From positions 38,577 through 102,576 of the forward strand of contig NZ_BBJH01000018.1 in assembly GCF_000739775.1 (NCBI RefSeq): a DNA stretch of 64,000 nucleotides, in the 5' to 3' direction. Origin of the DNA: Paraburkholderia heleia NBRC 101817. Lineage in GTDB: Bacteria > Pseudomonadota > Gammaproteobacteria > Burkholderiales > Burkholderiaceae. Below the pieces are notes generated by a model. That model did not search any database, had not been told where the DNA came from, and saw only the letters and a program-made list of their open reading frames with translations. Positions 44,899 to 52,789 of this stretch are shown piece after piece; the first letter of the stretch is position 1, and each line of letters begins with the position of its first letter. The position numbers and the translations under genes are program-made.

Positions 44899-46329
44899 AT
44901 GATCGAAGCGGGACGGCTCCGGCTGCGCGCCCCGCACGGCGGGCGGCGCGGGATGGACGGCGACGAGGGTGGCCAAAGCGGTGGCCAGGGCGGTGGCCGA
45001 GGCAGCGGCCAGGGCGGTGGTCAAGGCAGCGGCCAGGGCGGTGGCGACGAACGTGGTGCGATCGCCAGCGGCGACACGCCCGCGTCCGCGCCCGCATCAT
45101 CCGCGCCATCGCCATCGCCATCGCCATCGCCATCGCCATCGCCTGCCGCCGCCCGCGAGCCGCTGGCAGGCCAGGCCTCGACGCTCTCGCGCCAGTCGCT
45201 CGCGCTTTACACGGCGCTGATCGTCTACGGCTCGTGGTATCCGTTCTCCGGCTGGCGCTCGCTCGGCCTCAGTCCCTTCGCCTATCTCGGCGATCCGTGG
45301 CCGCGCTACTGGACGGTATTCGACATCGTCACCAACGTGCTCGGCTACATGCCGTTCGGCGCGCTCGCCGTGCTCGCCGCGTGGCCGCGCTGGCGCGGCT
45401 GGATCGCGGTGCTGCTCGCCGCCGTTGCGGGCACGCTGCTCTCGGGCGTCATGGAGGCCGTCCAGACCTGGCTGCCCACGCGCGTCGCGTCCAATCTCGA
45501 TCTCGCCTCGAATGCGCTCGGCGTGCTGCTCGGCGCGCTCGTGGCGGCGCCCGCCACCGGCGCGCTGCTCGAGCGCGGCTTCCTGCGCCGCCTGCGCTTT
45601 CGCTGGTTCGAGCGCGACGCGGCGGTGCTGATGGTGCTCGCGGGGCTGTGGCCGTTCGCGACGATGTACCCCACGCCGCGCCTGTTCGGCCTCGGCGAGT
45701 GGGCGCGTGTGCTCTGGCAGCGCCTCGACGGCTCCATGCAGGATGCCGTGCTCGCCTGGACGCCCGCCGCCTGGCATCTGCGCTCGCTGCCCGACATGCT
45801 CGCCGCGCGGCTGCCCGACAGCAGCTGGGAAGCCATCGTCACGACGCTGAACCTGTTCGGCGCGGCGGCGTTCGCGACGCTGCCCATGCGCCCGCGCGCG
45901 CCGCGCGCGCGGCTCGTCATCGCGCTCATCGTCGTGACGCTCGTCGTCAAGGTGGGCGCGACCTTTCTGCAGTCGCAAAGCGGGCTGATCTTCGACTGGG
46001 CGACGCCGGGGGCGCTTGCGGGCCTCGTGTGGGGCACGCTTCTCGCGTTTCTCGCCTTGCGCCTGCCGCGCGCCGTGCGTGCAGCCGCCGCGGCGCTCGC
46101 GCTCGCCGTGGCCCTTGCGTTCGTGAACGTGTTGCCCGTGAACCCCTACTTCGACGTCGTGCTCGCGGACTGGCGGCAGGGCCGCTACCTGCACTTCAAC
46201 GGCCTCGCGCGCTGGCTCGCATGGACGTGGCCCTGGGCCGCGCTCGCGTGGACGGCGTTCTCGCTCGAACGCGCGTGGCTCGTGCGGCGCGCTCGCCGGG
46301 CCGCGAAGCGCGCTCGCCGCGACCGGTGA
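44899..46329 (+). CDS. VanZ-domain membrane protein
   Basis: A 476-residue protein. The N-terminal 95 residues are low complexity: Gly/Gln repeats (25-50), then a Ser-Pro run (about 69-82). The rest is membrane protein with about eight to nine helices and a VanZ-like domain (about 105-205, WYPFSGWRSLG, DIVTNVLGYMPFGALAVL, EAVQTWLPTRVASNLDLASNALGVLLG). VanZ-like proteins have no settled function; some give glycopeptide tolerance. The true start could lie downstream of the repeats, for example near LSRQSLALY. It follows the MCE operon by 69 bp. Confidence 0.85.
   Translation: MIEAGRLRLRAPHGGRRGMDGDEGGQSGGQGGGRGSGQGGGQGSGQGGGDERGAIASGDTPASAPASSAPSPSPSPSPSPSPAAAREPLAGQASTLSRQSLALYTALIVYGSWYPFSGWRSLGLSPFAYLGDPWPRYWTVFDIVTNVLGYMPFGALAVLAAWPRWRGWIAVLLAAVAGTLLSGVMEAVQTWLPTRVASNLDLASNALGVLLGALVAAPATGALLERGFLRRLRFRWFERDAAVLMVLAGLWPFATMYPTPRLFGLGEWARVLWQRLDGSMQDAVLAWTPAAWHLRSLPDMLAARLPDSSWEAIVTTLNLFGAAAFATLPMRPRAPRARLVIALIVVTLVVKVGATFLQSQSGLIFDWATPGALAGLVWGTLLAFLALRLPRAVRAAAAALALAVALAFVNVLPVNPYFDVVLADWRQGRYLHFNGLARWLAWTWPWAALAWTAFSLERAWLVRRARRAAKRARRDR
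44969..45055 (+). repeat. GC-rich GGTGGCCAGGGC-type repeats in the VanZ gene
   Basis: Related 12-mers such as GGTGGCCAGGGC and AGCGGCCAGGGC recur about seven times, coding for the GQGGG/GQGSG segment of the N terminus. The phase keeps the reading frame. Confidence 0.8.
45105..45140 (+). repeat. Hexanucleotide microsatellite (GCCATC)6
   Basis: Six perfect GCCATC units code for a Pro-Ser run in the VanZ-domain protein. Slippage would change the length in steps of two residues without breaking the frame. Confidence 0.9.
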
Positions 46330-46330
46330 G

Positions 46331-46375
46331 GGCGAGCGGCGCTCGCCTGAGCGTTCACGCCGCGCTCGTTATAAT
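46331..46375 (+). promoter_or_regulatory. Hairpin and promoter upstream of the ferredoxin gene
   Basis: GGCGAGC (46331-46337) pairs with GCTCGCC (46341-46347) right after the VanZ stop; there is no T-tract. A perfect -10 TATAAT lies at 46370-46375 with CTGAGC 17 bp upstream (46347-46352). It would start the ferredoxin-hydrolase transcript. Confidence 0.55.
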
Positions 46376-46491
46376 CGACCGGATCGCCGCGCAGCCACGC
46401 TCGCGCGCCGCGCAATGCCATGCCCCACGGCGGGCTACACGCTTTCAGCAAGCCTGCGCTCACTGCACGACACTCACCGGTGCCCCACGCC

Positions 46492-46818
46492 ATGACCGAT
46501 TCGTTCTACAAGTACCACGTCTTTTTCTGCCTGAACCAGCGCGAGCCCGGCGCGGACCGCCCGAGCTGCGCGAATTGCAACGCGCAGGCCATGCAGGAGT
46601 ACGCGAAGAAGCGCGTGAAGCAGCTGGGTCTCGCCGGCCCGGGGCAGGTGCGCATCAACAAGGCGGGCTGTCTCGACCGCTGCGAGGAGGGCCCGACCGT
46701 CGTCGTGTATCCGGAAGGCACGTGGTACACGTATATCGACGAGAGCGACATCGACGAAATCGTCGTCTCGCATCTGCAGAACGGCCAGGTGGTCGAGCGC
46801 CTGAAGATCGATCGCTGA
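46492..46818 (+). CDS. Thioredoxin-like [2Fe-2S] ferredoxin
   Basis: A 108-residue protein of the thioredoxin-like 2Fe-2S family (as in Aquifex/Clostridium ferredoxins and NuoE C-terminal domains). Cluster cysteines are in VFFCLNQ, SCANC and AGCLDRCEEGP. It carries electrons in the cytoplasm; the partner is unknown. The ATG at 46492 gives the expected N terminus just before YKYHVFFC. It lies 46 bp upstream of an alpha/beta-hydrolase gene, and the two are often adjacent in Burkholderia relatives. Confidence 0.9.
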   Translation: MTDSFYKYHVFFCLNQREPGADRPSCANCNAQAMQEYAKKRVKQLGLAGPGQVRINKAGCLDRCEEGPTVVVYPEGTWYTYIDESDIDEIVVSHLQNGQVVERLKIDR

Positions 46819-46864
46819 TTGCCCCAACGCACCGCCAAACAGTACCCGTAAGGACTGCCGCACG

Positions 46865-47497
46865 ATGAACGCCCAGACACAAAAATTCCAGATCGACGGT
46901 CCCGTCGGCAAGATCGAATGCGCGCTCGACGTGCCCGACGCCGGCACGACGCCGCGCGGCATTGCGCTCGTCGCGCATCCGCATCCGCTCTTTGGCGGCA
47001 CGATGGACAACAAGGTTGCGCAGACGCTCGCGCGCACGCTCGTGCAGCTCGGCTACACGACCTGGCGCTCGAACTTTCGCGGCGTGGGCGAAACGGCGGG
47101 AACGCACGACAACGGCATTGGCGAACAGGACGATCTGCTCGCACTCATCGCTCACATGCGCGCGCAACCGGGCCAGGCCGACGTGCCGCTCGTGCTCGCG
47201 GGCTTTTCGTTCGGCACCTTCGTGCTCTCGCACGTCGCGAAGCGCCATCTCGAAGCGGGCGGCGCGATCGAGCGCATGGTGTTCGTCGGCACGGCTGCAA
47301 GCCGCTGGGAAGTCGCGCCCGTGCGCGCCGACACGCTCGTGATCCACGGCGAACTCGACGACACCGTGCCGATTCTGTCGGTGTTTGAATGGGCGCGTCC
47401 GCAGGAATTGCCGATCGTCGTGATTCCGGGGGCAGAACATTTCCTGCACCGCAAGCTGCATATCCTGAAGCGCATCATCGTCGAAGCGTGGCGCTGA
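46865..47497 (+). CDS. Alpha/beta hydrolase
   Basis: A 210-residue compact alpha/beta hydrolase of the dienelactone-hydrolase-like CC_0490/YceG-type group. It begins with GIALVAHPHPLFGGTMDNKV, has the nucleophile elbow AGFSFGT with Ser115, HGELDDTVP with the acid and PGAEHFLHRKL with the catalytic histidine. The substrate is unknown. The start has GTAAGGA a few bases upstream. It follows the ferredoxin gene closely and precedes the dacC promoter region. Confidence 0.88.
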   Translation: MNAQTQKFQIDGPVGKIECALDVPDAGTTPRGIALVAHPHPLFGGTMDNKVAQTLARTLVQLGYTTWRSNFRGVGETAGTHDNGIGEQDDLLALIAHMRAQPGQADVPLVLAGFSFGTFVLSHVAKRHLEAGGAIERMVFVGTAASRWEVAPVRADTLVIHGELDDTVPILSVFEWARPQELPIVVIPGAEHFLHRKLHILKRIIVEAWR

Positions 47498-47632
47498 TGG
47501 GCCGGGCCCGCTGTTTCGGGGCCTGATGCAAGCCGTTCGTCACCTCGCGTATGCCGGGCGAAATGCATGAAAAATGCACGACAGGTACGCGCAAACGTGT
47601 GACATAGCGAAAATTCGCCGCGACCTGACGCG

Positions 47633-47638
47633 TATAAT
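47633..47638 (+). promoter_or_regulatory. -10 element of the dacC operon promoter
   Basis: A perfect TATAAT about 130 bp upstream of the dacC ATG, inside the 269-bp gap after the hydrolase gene. No -35 is obvious at 16-18 bp, though GTGACA lies further up at 47599. Confidence 0.45.
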
Positions 47639-47766
47639 GTTCGCCAATTTTGTGCTTGCTGCGCCGCGATCGGCGTGGGCACGGCACCGGCATTCCGGCT
47701 TTCACCGACCGTGCGCCGCATGGCGCGCTACGTTCATCCCGTCCCAATTCAGCCCGACCTGAACCT

Positions 47767-48984
47767 ATGCGTTTTCTCTCCTCCGGCCAACCGTCTTCTT
47801 TCGTTCCTTCCTCCATCGTTCGCAATGTCACGCTCGCAGCGCTCTTGCCCGCCTCGCTTCTCGCGAGCGCGAGCGCGTTCGCGCAGGTGCCGCCTCCTGG
47901 CGTGAATGCACGCTCGTGGGTGCTCATGGACGCCACCGCGAACCAGGTGCTCGCCTCCGGCAATGCCGATGAGCGCGTCGAGCCCGCATCGCTCACGAAG
48001 CTCATGACGGCGTACCTCGTGTTCGAGGCGCTGCAGAGCAAGAAGATCTCGATGGATCAGGTCATCGAGCCGAGCGAAGCCGTGCGCCGCGTGAAGAACG
48101 ACGAGTCGCGCATGTTCATCGAAGCGAACAAGCCGGTCTCGGTGCATGACCTCGTGTACGGCATGATCGTGCAGTCGGGCAACGACGCGGCCATCGCGCT
48201 GGCCGAACTCGTGGGCGGCAGCGAAGCGAACTTCGTCAACATGATGAATGCCGAAGCGCAGAAGCTCGGCATGACGCACACGCACTTCGCCGACGTCAAC
48301 GGCATGCCCGACCCGAATCACTACACGACGGCGGGCGACCTTGCCACGCTCTCCGCGCGCCTGATTCGCGACTATCCCGAGTACTACGAAATCTTCTCGG
48401 TCAAGGAATTCAAGTACAACAACATCAAGCAGCCGAACCGCAACCGCCTGCTGTGGATCGACCCGACGGTCGACGGCCTGAAGACCGGCCACACGCAAGC
48501 CGCGGGCTACTGCCTGATCGCGTCGGCCAGGCGTCCGCTCGCGGGTGGCGGCAACCGCCGTCTCGTCTCGGTGATGATGGGCGAGCAGAAGGAACACGAC
48601 CGCGTGCAGGACAGCCTGAAGATGCTGAACTACGGCTATAGCGCGTACGACACCACGCGCATCTATCAGGCGAACCAGGCTGTGGCGACGCCGCGCGTCT
48701 ACAAGGGCACGCTCGACGCCGTGAAGGTCGGCGTGCAGAAGGATCAGTTCGTCACGCTGCCCAAGGGCGCCGCCGACAAGGCCAGGCCGCAGGTCGAACT
48801 CACGAGCCCGCTGATCGCGCCGCTCGCCGTCGGCCAGCAGGTCGGCTCGGCGAAGTTCGTGGGCGCAGACGGCAAGGTGCTCGCGCAGGTGCCGCTCGTC
48901 GCGCTCGAAGCCGTGCCGCAGGCCGGTGTCGTCGGCCGCGTGTGGGATTCGCTCATGCTCATGGTCAACAAGAAGAAGTCATGA
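47767..48984 (+). CDS. dacC: D-alanyl-D-alanine carboxypeptidase (PBP5/6 type)
   Basis: A 405-residue low-molecular-mass penicillin-binding protein that trims the terminal D-Ala of peptidoglycan pentapeptides. A signal peptide spans about 1-40 (ending ASAFAQ). Active-site motifs are S75-L-T-K78, S137-G-N139 and K239-T-G241, in the order and spacing of PBP5. The C terminus has the PBP5 beta-domain and an amphipathic membrane anchor (GRVWDSLMLMVNKKKS). The stop overlaps the next gene (ATGA). Confidence 0.95.
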   Translation: MRFLSSGQPSSFVPSSIVRNVTLAALLPASLLASASAFAQVPPPGVNARSWVLMDATANQVLASGNADERVEPASLTKLMTAYLVFEALQSKKISMDQVIEPSEAVRRVKNDESRMFIEANKPVSVHDLVYGMIVQSGNDAAIALAELVGGSEANFVNMMNAEAQKLGMTHTHFADVNGMPDPNHYTTAGDLATLSARLIRDYPEYYEIFSVKEFKYNNIKQPNRNRLLWIDPTVDGLKTGHTQAAGYCLIASARRPLAGGGNRRLVSVMMGEQKEHDRVQDSLKMLNYGYSAYDTTRIYQANQAVATPRVYKGTLDAVKVGVQKDQFVTLPKGAADKARPQVELTSPLIAPLAVGQQVGSAKFVGADGKVLAQVPLVALEAVPQAGVVGRVWDSLMLMVNKKKS

Positions 48985-49946
48985 CGCCCGCTTCGGCGAC
49001 GCAGGCGGCCGAGCCGCTCGTCTGGCTCAACGGCGGGATCACGCCGCTTTCCGAAGCGCGCATTCCCGTGCTCGATCGCGGCTTCATCTTCGGCGACGGC
49101 ATTTACGAAGTCGTGCCCGTTTATGCGCTCGCTGATGGTGAAGGCACGGTGCGCGTGCCGTTTCGCATCGCGCAGCATCTCGCGCGTCTGACGCGCTCGC
49201 TCGAGAAGGTCGGCATTGCGAATCCGTTCGACGAAGCGGGCTGGCGCGCGCTGGTCACGCGTCTGGTCGAGGCGAACGAAGCCGCGCTCGCGCTCGCGCG
49301 CGATGCGCACGCCACCTTCTACGTGCAGGTGACGCGCGGTGTGGCGCCGCGCGGCCACGCATTCCCGGCAGCGGCTACGCCCACCGTGTTCGCGATGGTC
49401 AACCCGCTCAAGCTGCCGGGCGTTGCCCAGCGCGAGCACGGCGTGCGCTGTGTGAGCGCCGAAGACAAGCGCTGGCTGAATTGCGACATCAAGTCGACCT
49501 CGCTGCTCGGCAACGTGCTGATGGCGCAGCACGCGGCGGAAAACGACGCGTTCGAAACGATCCAGCTGCGCGACGGCTGGCTCACCGAAGCGTCTTCGTC
49601 GAACGTGTGGGTCGTGAAGGGCGGGGTGCTCTGTGCGCCGCCGCGCAGCAACCGCATCCTCGAAGGCATTCGCTACGGCCTGATCGAGGCGCTGGCCGAC
49701 GAATGCGGCGTGCGCTTCGAAGCGCGCGAGATCGCCGAAGCCGAACTGCGCGAGGCGGACGAGATTCTCGTGACCTCGGCAACGAAGGAAGTGCTGGCGG
49801 TCGTCGCGCTCGACGGCAAGCCGGTAGGCGGCGGCAAGCCGGGCCCGGTCTACGCGGCGCTTTACGCGGCGTATCAACGCGCGAAGCACCGCGAGGCGCA
49901 GGCATTGCGCGCAGCGGCCGCCGAGCTACAGGAAGTGGAGAAATGA
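48981..49946 (+). CDS. dat: D-amino-acid aminotransferase
   Basis: A 321-residue class IV PLP aminotransferase. It shows the N-terminal LDRGFIFGDGIYEVVPVY, the PLP lysine Lys171 in NCDIKSTSLLGN, the cofactor glutamate region LTEASSSNVWVV and the C-terminal EILVTSATKEVLAVV. This is the D-alanine/branched-chain subfamily; D-amino-acid activity is favoured by the neighbouring D-Ala carboxypeptidase. It is coupled on both sides by ATGA overlaps (dacC and ybeD). It could recycle D-Ala released from peptidoglycan; that link is inference. Confidence 0.9.
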   Translation: MTPASATQAAEPLVWLNGGITPLSEARIPVLDRGFIFGDGIYEVVPVYALADGEGTVRVPFRIAQHLARLTRSLEKVGIANPFDEAGWRALVTRLVEANEAALALARDAHATFYVQVTRGVAPRGHAFPAAATPTVFAMVNPLKLPGVAQREHGVRCVSAEDKRWLNCDIKSTSLLGNVLMAQHAAENDAFETIQLRDGWLTEASSSNVWVVKGGVLCAPPRSNRILEGIRYGLIEALADECGVRFEAREIAEAELREADEILVTSATKEVLAVVALDGKPVGGGKPGPVYAALYAAYQRAKHREAQALRAAAAELQEVEK

Positions 49947-50251
49947 ACATGACACAAATGAATGTGACGCAGCAGCCAGGTAACCCTGAAGCGAAAGAAT
50001 CGCTGATCGAATTCCCCTGCGACTTCCCCATCAAGGTGATGGGCAAGACGCATCCGGAATTCCAGGACACCATCGTGACGGTGCTGCGCGAATTCGACGG
50101 CGGCTTCGACGCCACGACGATCGAGACGCGTCCGTCGAGCGGCGGCAACTACACGGGCCTCACCGTGACGGTGCGCGCCACGAGCCAGGCGCATCTCGAC
50201 GACATCTATCGCGCCCTCACCGGGCATCCGATGGTGAAGATCGTGCTGTAA
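49943..50251 (+). CDS. ybeD: YbeD/DUF493 family protein
   Basis: A 102-residue protein of the UPF0250/DUF493 family: LIEFPCDFPIKVMGKTHPEF, then SGGNYTGLTVTVRATSQ and ALTGHPMVKIVL at the end. It has an ACT-like fold and is usually encoded just before lipB. Role unknown; a link with lipoate metabolism is inferred from genome context across proteobacteria. Here it is followed by a terminator and two unrelated genes before lipB, breaking the usual ybeD-lipB adjacency. Confidence 0.92.
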   Translation: MNMTQMNVTQQPGNPEAKESLIEFPCDFPIKVMGKTHPEFQDTIVTVLREFDGGFDATTIETRPSSGGNYTGLTVTVRATSQAHLDDIYRALTGHPMVKIVL

Positions 50252-50281
50252 GCGGGCAGAAGGCGTTCGAACGAAACGGGC

Positions 50282-50308
50282 AAGGGCCGCAAAAGTGCGG
50301 CCCTTTTT
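50282..50308 (+). terminator. Rho-independent terminator of dacC-dat-ybeD
   Basis: AAGGGCCGC (50282-50290) pairs with GCGGCCCTT (50297-50305) around an AAAAGT loop, followed by TTT. It ends the dacC-dat-ybeD operon 30 bp after ybeD, just before the convergent LysR gene. Confidence 0.85.
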
Positions 50309-50329
50309 GCATTTGGCGCCAGGGGTTCG

Positions 50330-51307
50330 TCAGGGCACATCGCCCATGCGCGCACGTTGCGCCGCGGCGGCGGCCGTCATCAGCGGACCGGCTTCGCAAG
50401 CGTCCTCGTAGAGCCGCCGAAAGCGTGCGACCTCGTCGAACACCCAGTCGCGGAACGCCCGCACGCGCTCGGTCTGCATGCGTTGCGGCGCGCAGATGAA
50501 GTAGTAGCGCCAGGGGCTCGGGCCGTCGATGTCCTTGAAAAGGCGCACGAGACGCCCGAGCGTGATCTCGTGCGTGGCGAGCGAGCGGCGCACGAGCGCG
50601 ATGCCCTGGCCGTCCATGGCCGCCTGAAGCAGGTTCGACGAATCCTGGTAGAGCACGCCGCGCTTGGGTTCCGGCATGTCCTGGAGGCCTGCCGCGTCGA
50701 ACCACGGCCGCCAGAGTTCGTCGTCCGAGCGCAGGAGCGGCAGCTTCGCGAGTTCGCGCGGGTCGTTGGGCAGCTTGCCGCCGTTGAAATCGGGCGAGCA
50801 GGCGGGAAAGAAGATCTCGTCGAGCAGCAGCTCGGCGTGCAGCCCCGGATAGTGCCCGTAGCCGAAGCGGATGGCGACATCGACGTCGTCGCGCGCGAAG
50901 TCGGTGAGCGAATTTGTCGATTGCAGCTCGACGTCCCACTGCGGATGCGCCTCGATGAAACGCCCGATTCGCGGCGTGACCCAGCGCGCCGCGAACGAGG
51001 ACAGCATCGACACGACGAGCCGCCGGTCGCGGTCTCCCGCGCGGATCTCCTGGGTGGCGTGCGCGAGCTGGTTGAGCGCGTCGCGCACCTGGCCGGCGTA
51101 GCGGCGGCCGGTGTCGGTCACGCGCACGCGTTTGCCGTCGCGGGCGAAGAGCGCCACGCCCAGCTCCGCTTCGAGCGCGCGGATCTGGTGGCTCACGGCG
51201 CCGTGCGTGACGAAGAGTTCGTCGGCGGCGCGCGAGAAGCTTTCGTGGCGGGCGGCGGCTTCGAAGGCCTTGAGCGCATTCAGCGCAGGTAGCTGGCGCA
51301 GATCCAT
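50330..51307 (-). CDS. LysR family regulator (GcvA-like)
   Basis: A 325-residue LysR regulator of the GcvA/AmpR-like group. The N-terminal helix-turn-helix spans about 5-64 (LPALNALKAFEAAARHESFSRAADELFVTH). The effector domain follows, with DDVDVAIRFGYGHYPGLHAELL and DGQGIALVRRSLATHEI. A DUF2917 gene starts divergently 102 bp away, a pairing typical for GcvA-like regulators and their targets. Effector unknown. Confidence 0.92.
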   Translation of the reverse strand: MDLRQLPALNALKAFEAAARHESFSRAADELFVTHGAVSHQIRALEAELGVALFARDGKRVRVTDTGRRYAGQVRDALNQLAHATQEIRAGDRDRRLVVSMLSSFAARWVTPRIGRFIEAHPQWDVELQSTNSLTDFARDDVDVAIRFGYGHYPGLHAELLLDEIFFPACSPDFNGGKLPNDPRELAKLPLLRSDDELWRPWFDAAGLQDMPEPKRGVLYQDSSNLLQAAMDGQGIALVRRSLATHEITLGRLVRLFKDIDGPSPWRYYFICAPQRMQTERVRAFRDWVFDEVARFRRLYEDACEAGPLMTAAAAAQRARMGDVP

Positions 51308-51346
51308 ATCGTATTTTTTCTCACATAGCCGTGAAAATTGATCGTT

Positions 51347-51374
51347 TTGCTCGATCCCTTATGGTGTCTACGAT
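51347..51374 (+). promoter_or_regulatory. Possible promoter of the DUF2917 gene
   Basis: TTGCTC (51347-51352) and TACGAT (51369-51374) are 16 bp apart in the 101-bp gap between the divergent LysR and DUF2917 genes. The gap also carries ATCG/CGAT inverted words around 51341-51355 that could be a LysR site. Weak evidence. Confidence 0.35.
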
Positions 51375-51408
51375 TGTAGCCATCGGAGCAGGTCATTCGG
51401 AGTCGGAA

Positions 51409-51735
51409 ATGAGAGAAATTTCTTCGGATATCACGTTTGAAGTGGCGGCCGATCAAACGGCCTCGGTGCGCGTCACGCGCAGCACGCGGCTGACCGTGAA
51501 GTGCGGCACCGTCTGGGTCACGCGCAGCGACGACACCGCCGACTACTGGCTCGAGCCCGGCCACACGCTGCGGCTGCGGCGCGGCGAGCGCCTGTGGATC
51601 GGCGCGGAAGGCGGCGCGCCCGCGTGGGTGGGGTTCGCGGCGCCGGCACGCCTCACCGAGCGCGTGGTCGATCTCGCCGCACGCGCCGCACAACGCGCGG
51701 GCGTTCACATCGGCGACGGTTGGCGCACGGTTTGA
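51409..51735 (+). CDS. DUF2917 family protein
   Basis: A 108-residue protein with the DUF2917 pattern: SVRVTRSTRLTVKCGTVWVTRSDDTADYWLEPG followed by LRLRRGERLWIGAEGG, a small cupin-like beta-fold. Function unknown; these genes usually lie beside a GcvA-type LysR gene, as here. The ATG at 51409 has GGAG seven bases upstream; upstream in-frame ATGs (51331, 51361) would overlap the promoter. Likely controlled by the divergent LysR protein. Confidence 0.85.
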   Translation: MREISSDITFEVAADQTASVRVTRSTRLTVKCGTVWVTRSDDTADYWLEPGHTLRLRRGERLWIGAEGGAPAWVGFAAPARLTERVVDLAARAAQRAGVHIGDGWRTV

Positions 51736-51861
51736 CCTGACGGCCAGTGATTCAAAGACGGCGGCAACAGGTGGCCTCCCACCGCCGGTTGCCTCCCGCC
51801 GCCGCCGTTATCCGCCGTATGCCCGGCGCGCTCGTCCCGAATTCGGTAAACTCCCGAAATC

Positions 51862-52776
51862 ATGTGCGCCACCCCGGTTTCACCCTCGCAAATTTCTTCC
51901 GACCCCGACGCAGCCGCGGTTGGATCTCAAGTGGCAAGTTCACCCATCGTCGTGCGCTGGCGCGGCAACGAGGCTTACCAGAAGAGCTTCGACGCCATGC
52001 GCGAGTTCACGGCCGCCCGTGACGCCCATACATCGGACGAAATCTGGCTCGTCGAGCATCCGCCCGTTTTCACGCTTGGCCAGGCCGGCAAGCCCGAGCA
52101 TCTGCTCGTGGCGAACAGCGGCATCCCGCTCGTGCAGATCGACCGCGGCGGCCAGATCACGTATCACGGGCCGGGCCAGGTGGTGGCCTACCTGCTGCTC
52201 GACTTGCGGCGCAGGAAGCTGATGGTGCGCGAACTCGTCACGCTCATCGAGGACGCCGTGATCGAAACATTGGCGGCGTATAATCTCGCGGGCGAGCGCA
52301 AGGCCGGCGCGCCCGGCATTTACGTGCCGCAGGACGCCGGCGGCGCGAGCGCCGCGCATACGGGCGCGAAGGTCGCCGCCCTCGGGCTGAAGATCCGCAA
52401 TGGCCGCAGCTATCACGGCGTGAGCCTGAACGTGTCGATGGATCTGAGCCCATTTCTCGCCATCAATCCGTGTGGATACGCCGGTCTCGAAACCGTGGAT
52501 ATGGCCACGCTGGGTGTCGAGGCGAGCTGGCGCGATGTCGCCGCCACGCTGGCGGCGCGGCTCGAGGCGAATCTTGCGGCGCACGCAGCAACCCGTCTCG
52601 CGGTGGCCGAAGCGGCCGCCGCAGACCCTTCAGCCGAAGCGGCCGGGATCCACCCTGCCGCCGGCGCGGCTGAAAAGGAAGCGGCCGCTTGCGCGGCCGC
52701 GATGGACCCGGCCGAAGCGGCCGTCTCAGGCGGGCAACCGCCGCAACCGCAGGCTGGCGTTGCACCGGCGGCCTGA
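51862..52776 (+). CDS. lipB: Octanoyl-[ACP]:protein N-octanoyltransferase (lipoate biosynthesis)
   Basis: A 304-residue LipB, the first enzyme of lipoate synthesis, moving octanoyl from ACP to lipoyl domains. The catalytic pair is Lys170 (TGAKVAALGLKI) and Cys204 (NPCGYAGL). The family words EHPPVFTLGQAGKPEH and RGGQITYHGPGQ are intact. Usual LipB is about 210-240 residues; this one carries an extra 60-residue Ala/Glu/Pro-rich tail from about 245. It lies 13 bp upstream of lipA, forming the lip operon, separated from ybeD by the LysR/DUF2917 pair. Confidence 0.93.
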   Translation: MCATPVSPSQISSDPDAAAVGSQVASSPIVVRWRGNEAYQKSFDAMREFTAARDAHTSDEIWLVEHPPVFTLGQAGKPEHLLVANSGIPLVQIDRGGQITYHGPGQVVAYLLLDLRRRKLMVRELVTLIEDAVIETLAAYNLAGERKAGAPGIYVPQDAGGASAAHTGAKVAALGLKIRNGRSYHGVSLNVSMDLSPFLAINPCGYAGLETVDMATLGVEASWRDVAATLAARLEANLAAHAATRLAVAEAAAADPSAEAAGIHPAAGAAEKEAAACAAAMDPAEAAVSGGQPPQPQAGVAPAA

Positions 52777-52789
52777 CTGGATCGAAAGC

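Noticed and set aside
45105..45140. Phase-variable on/off switch in the VanZ gene
   Set aside because: The unit is six bases, so copy change cannot shift the frame; only length variation is possible.
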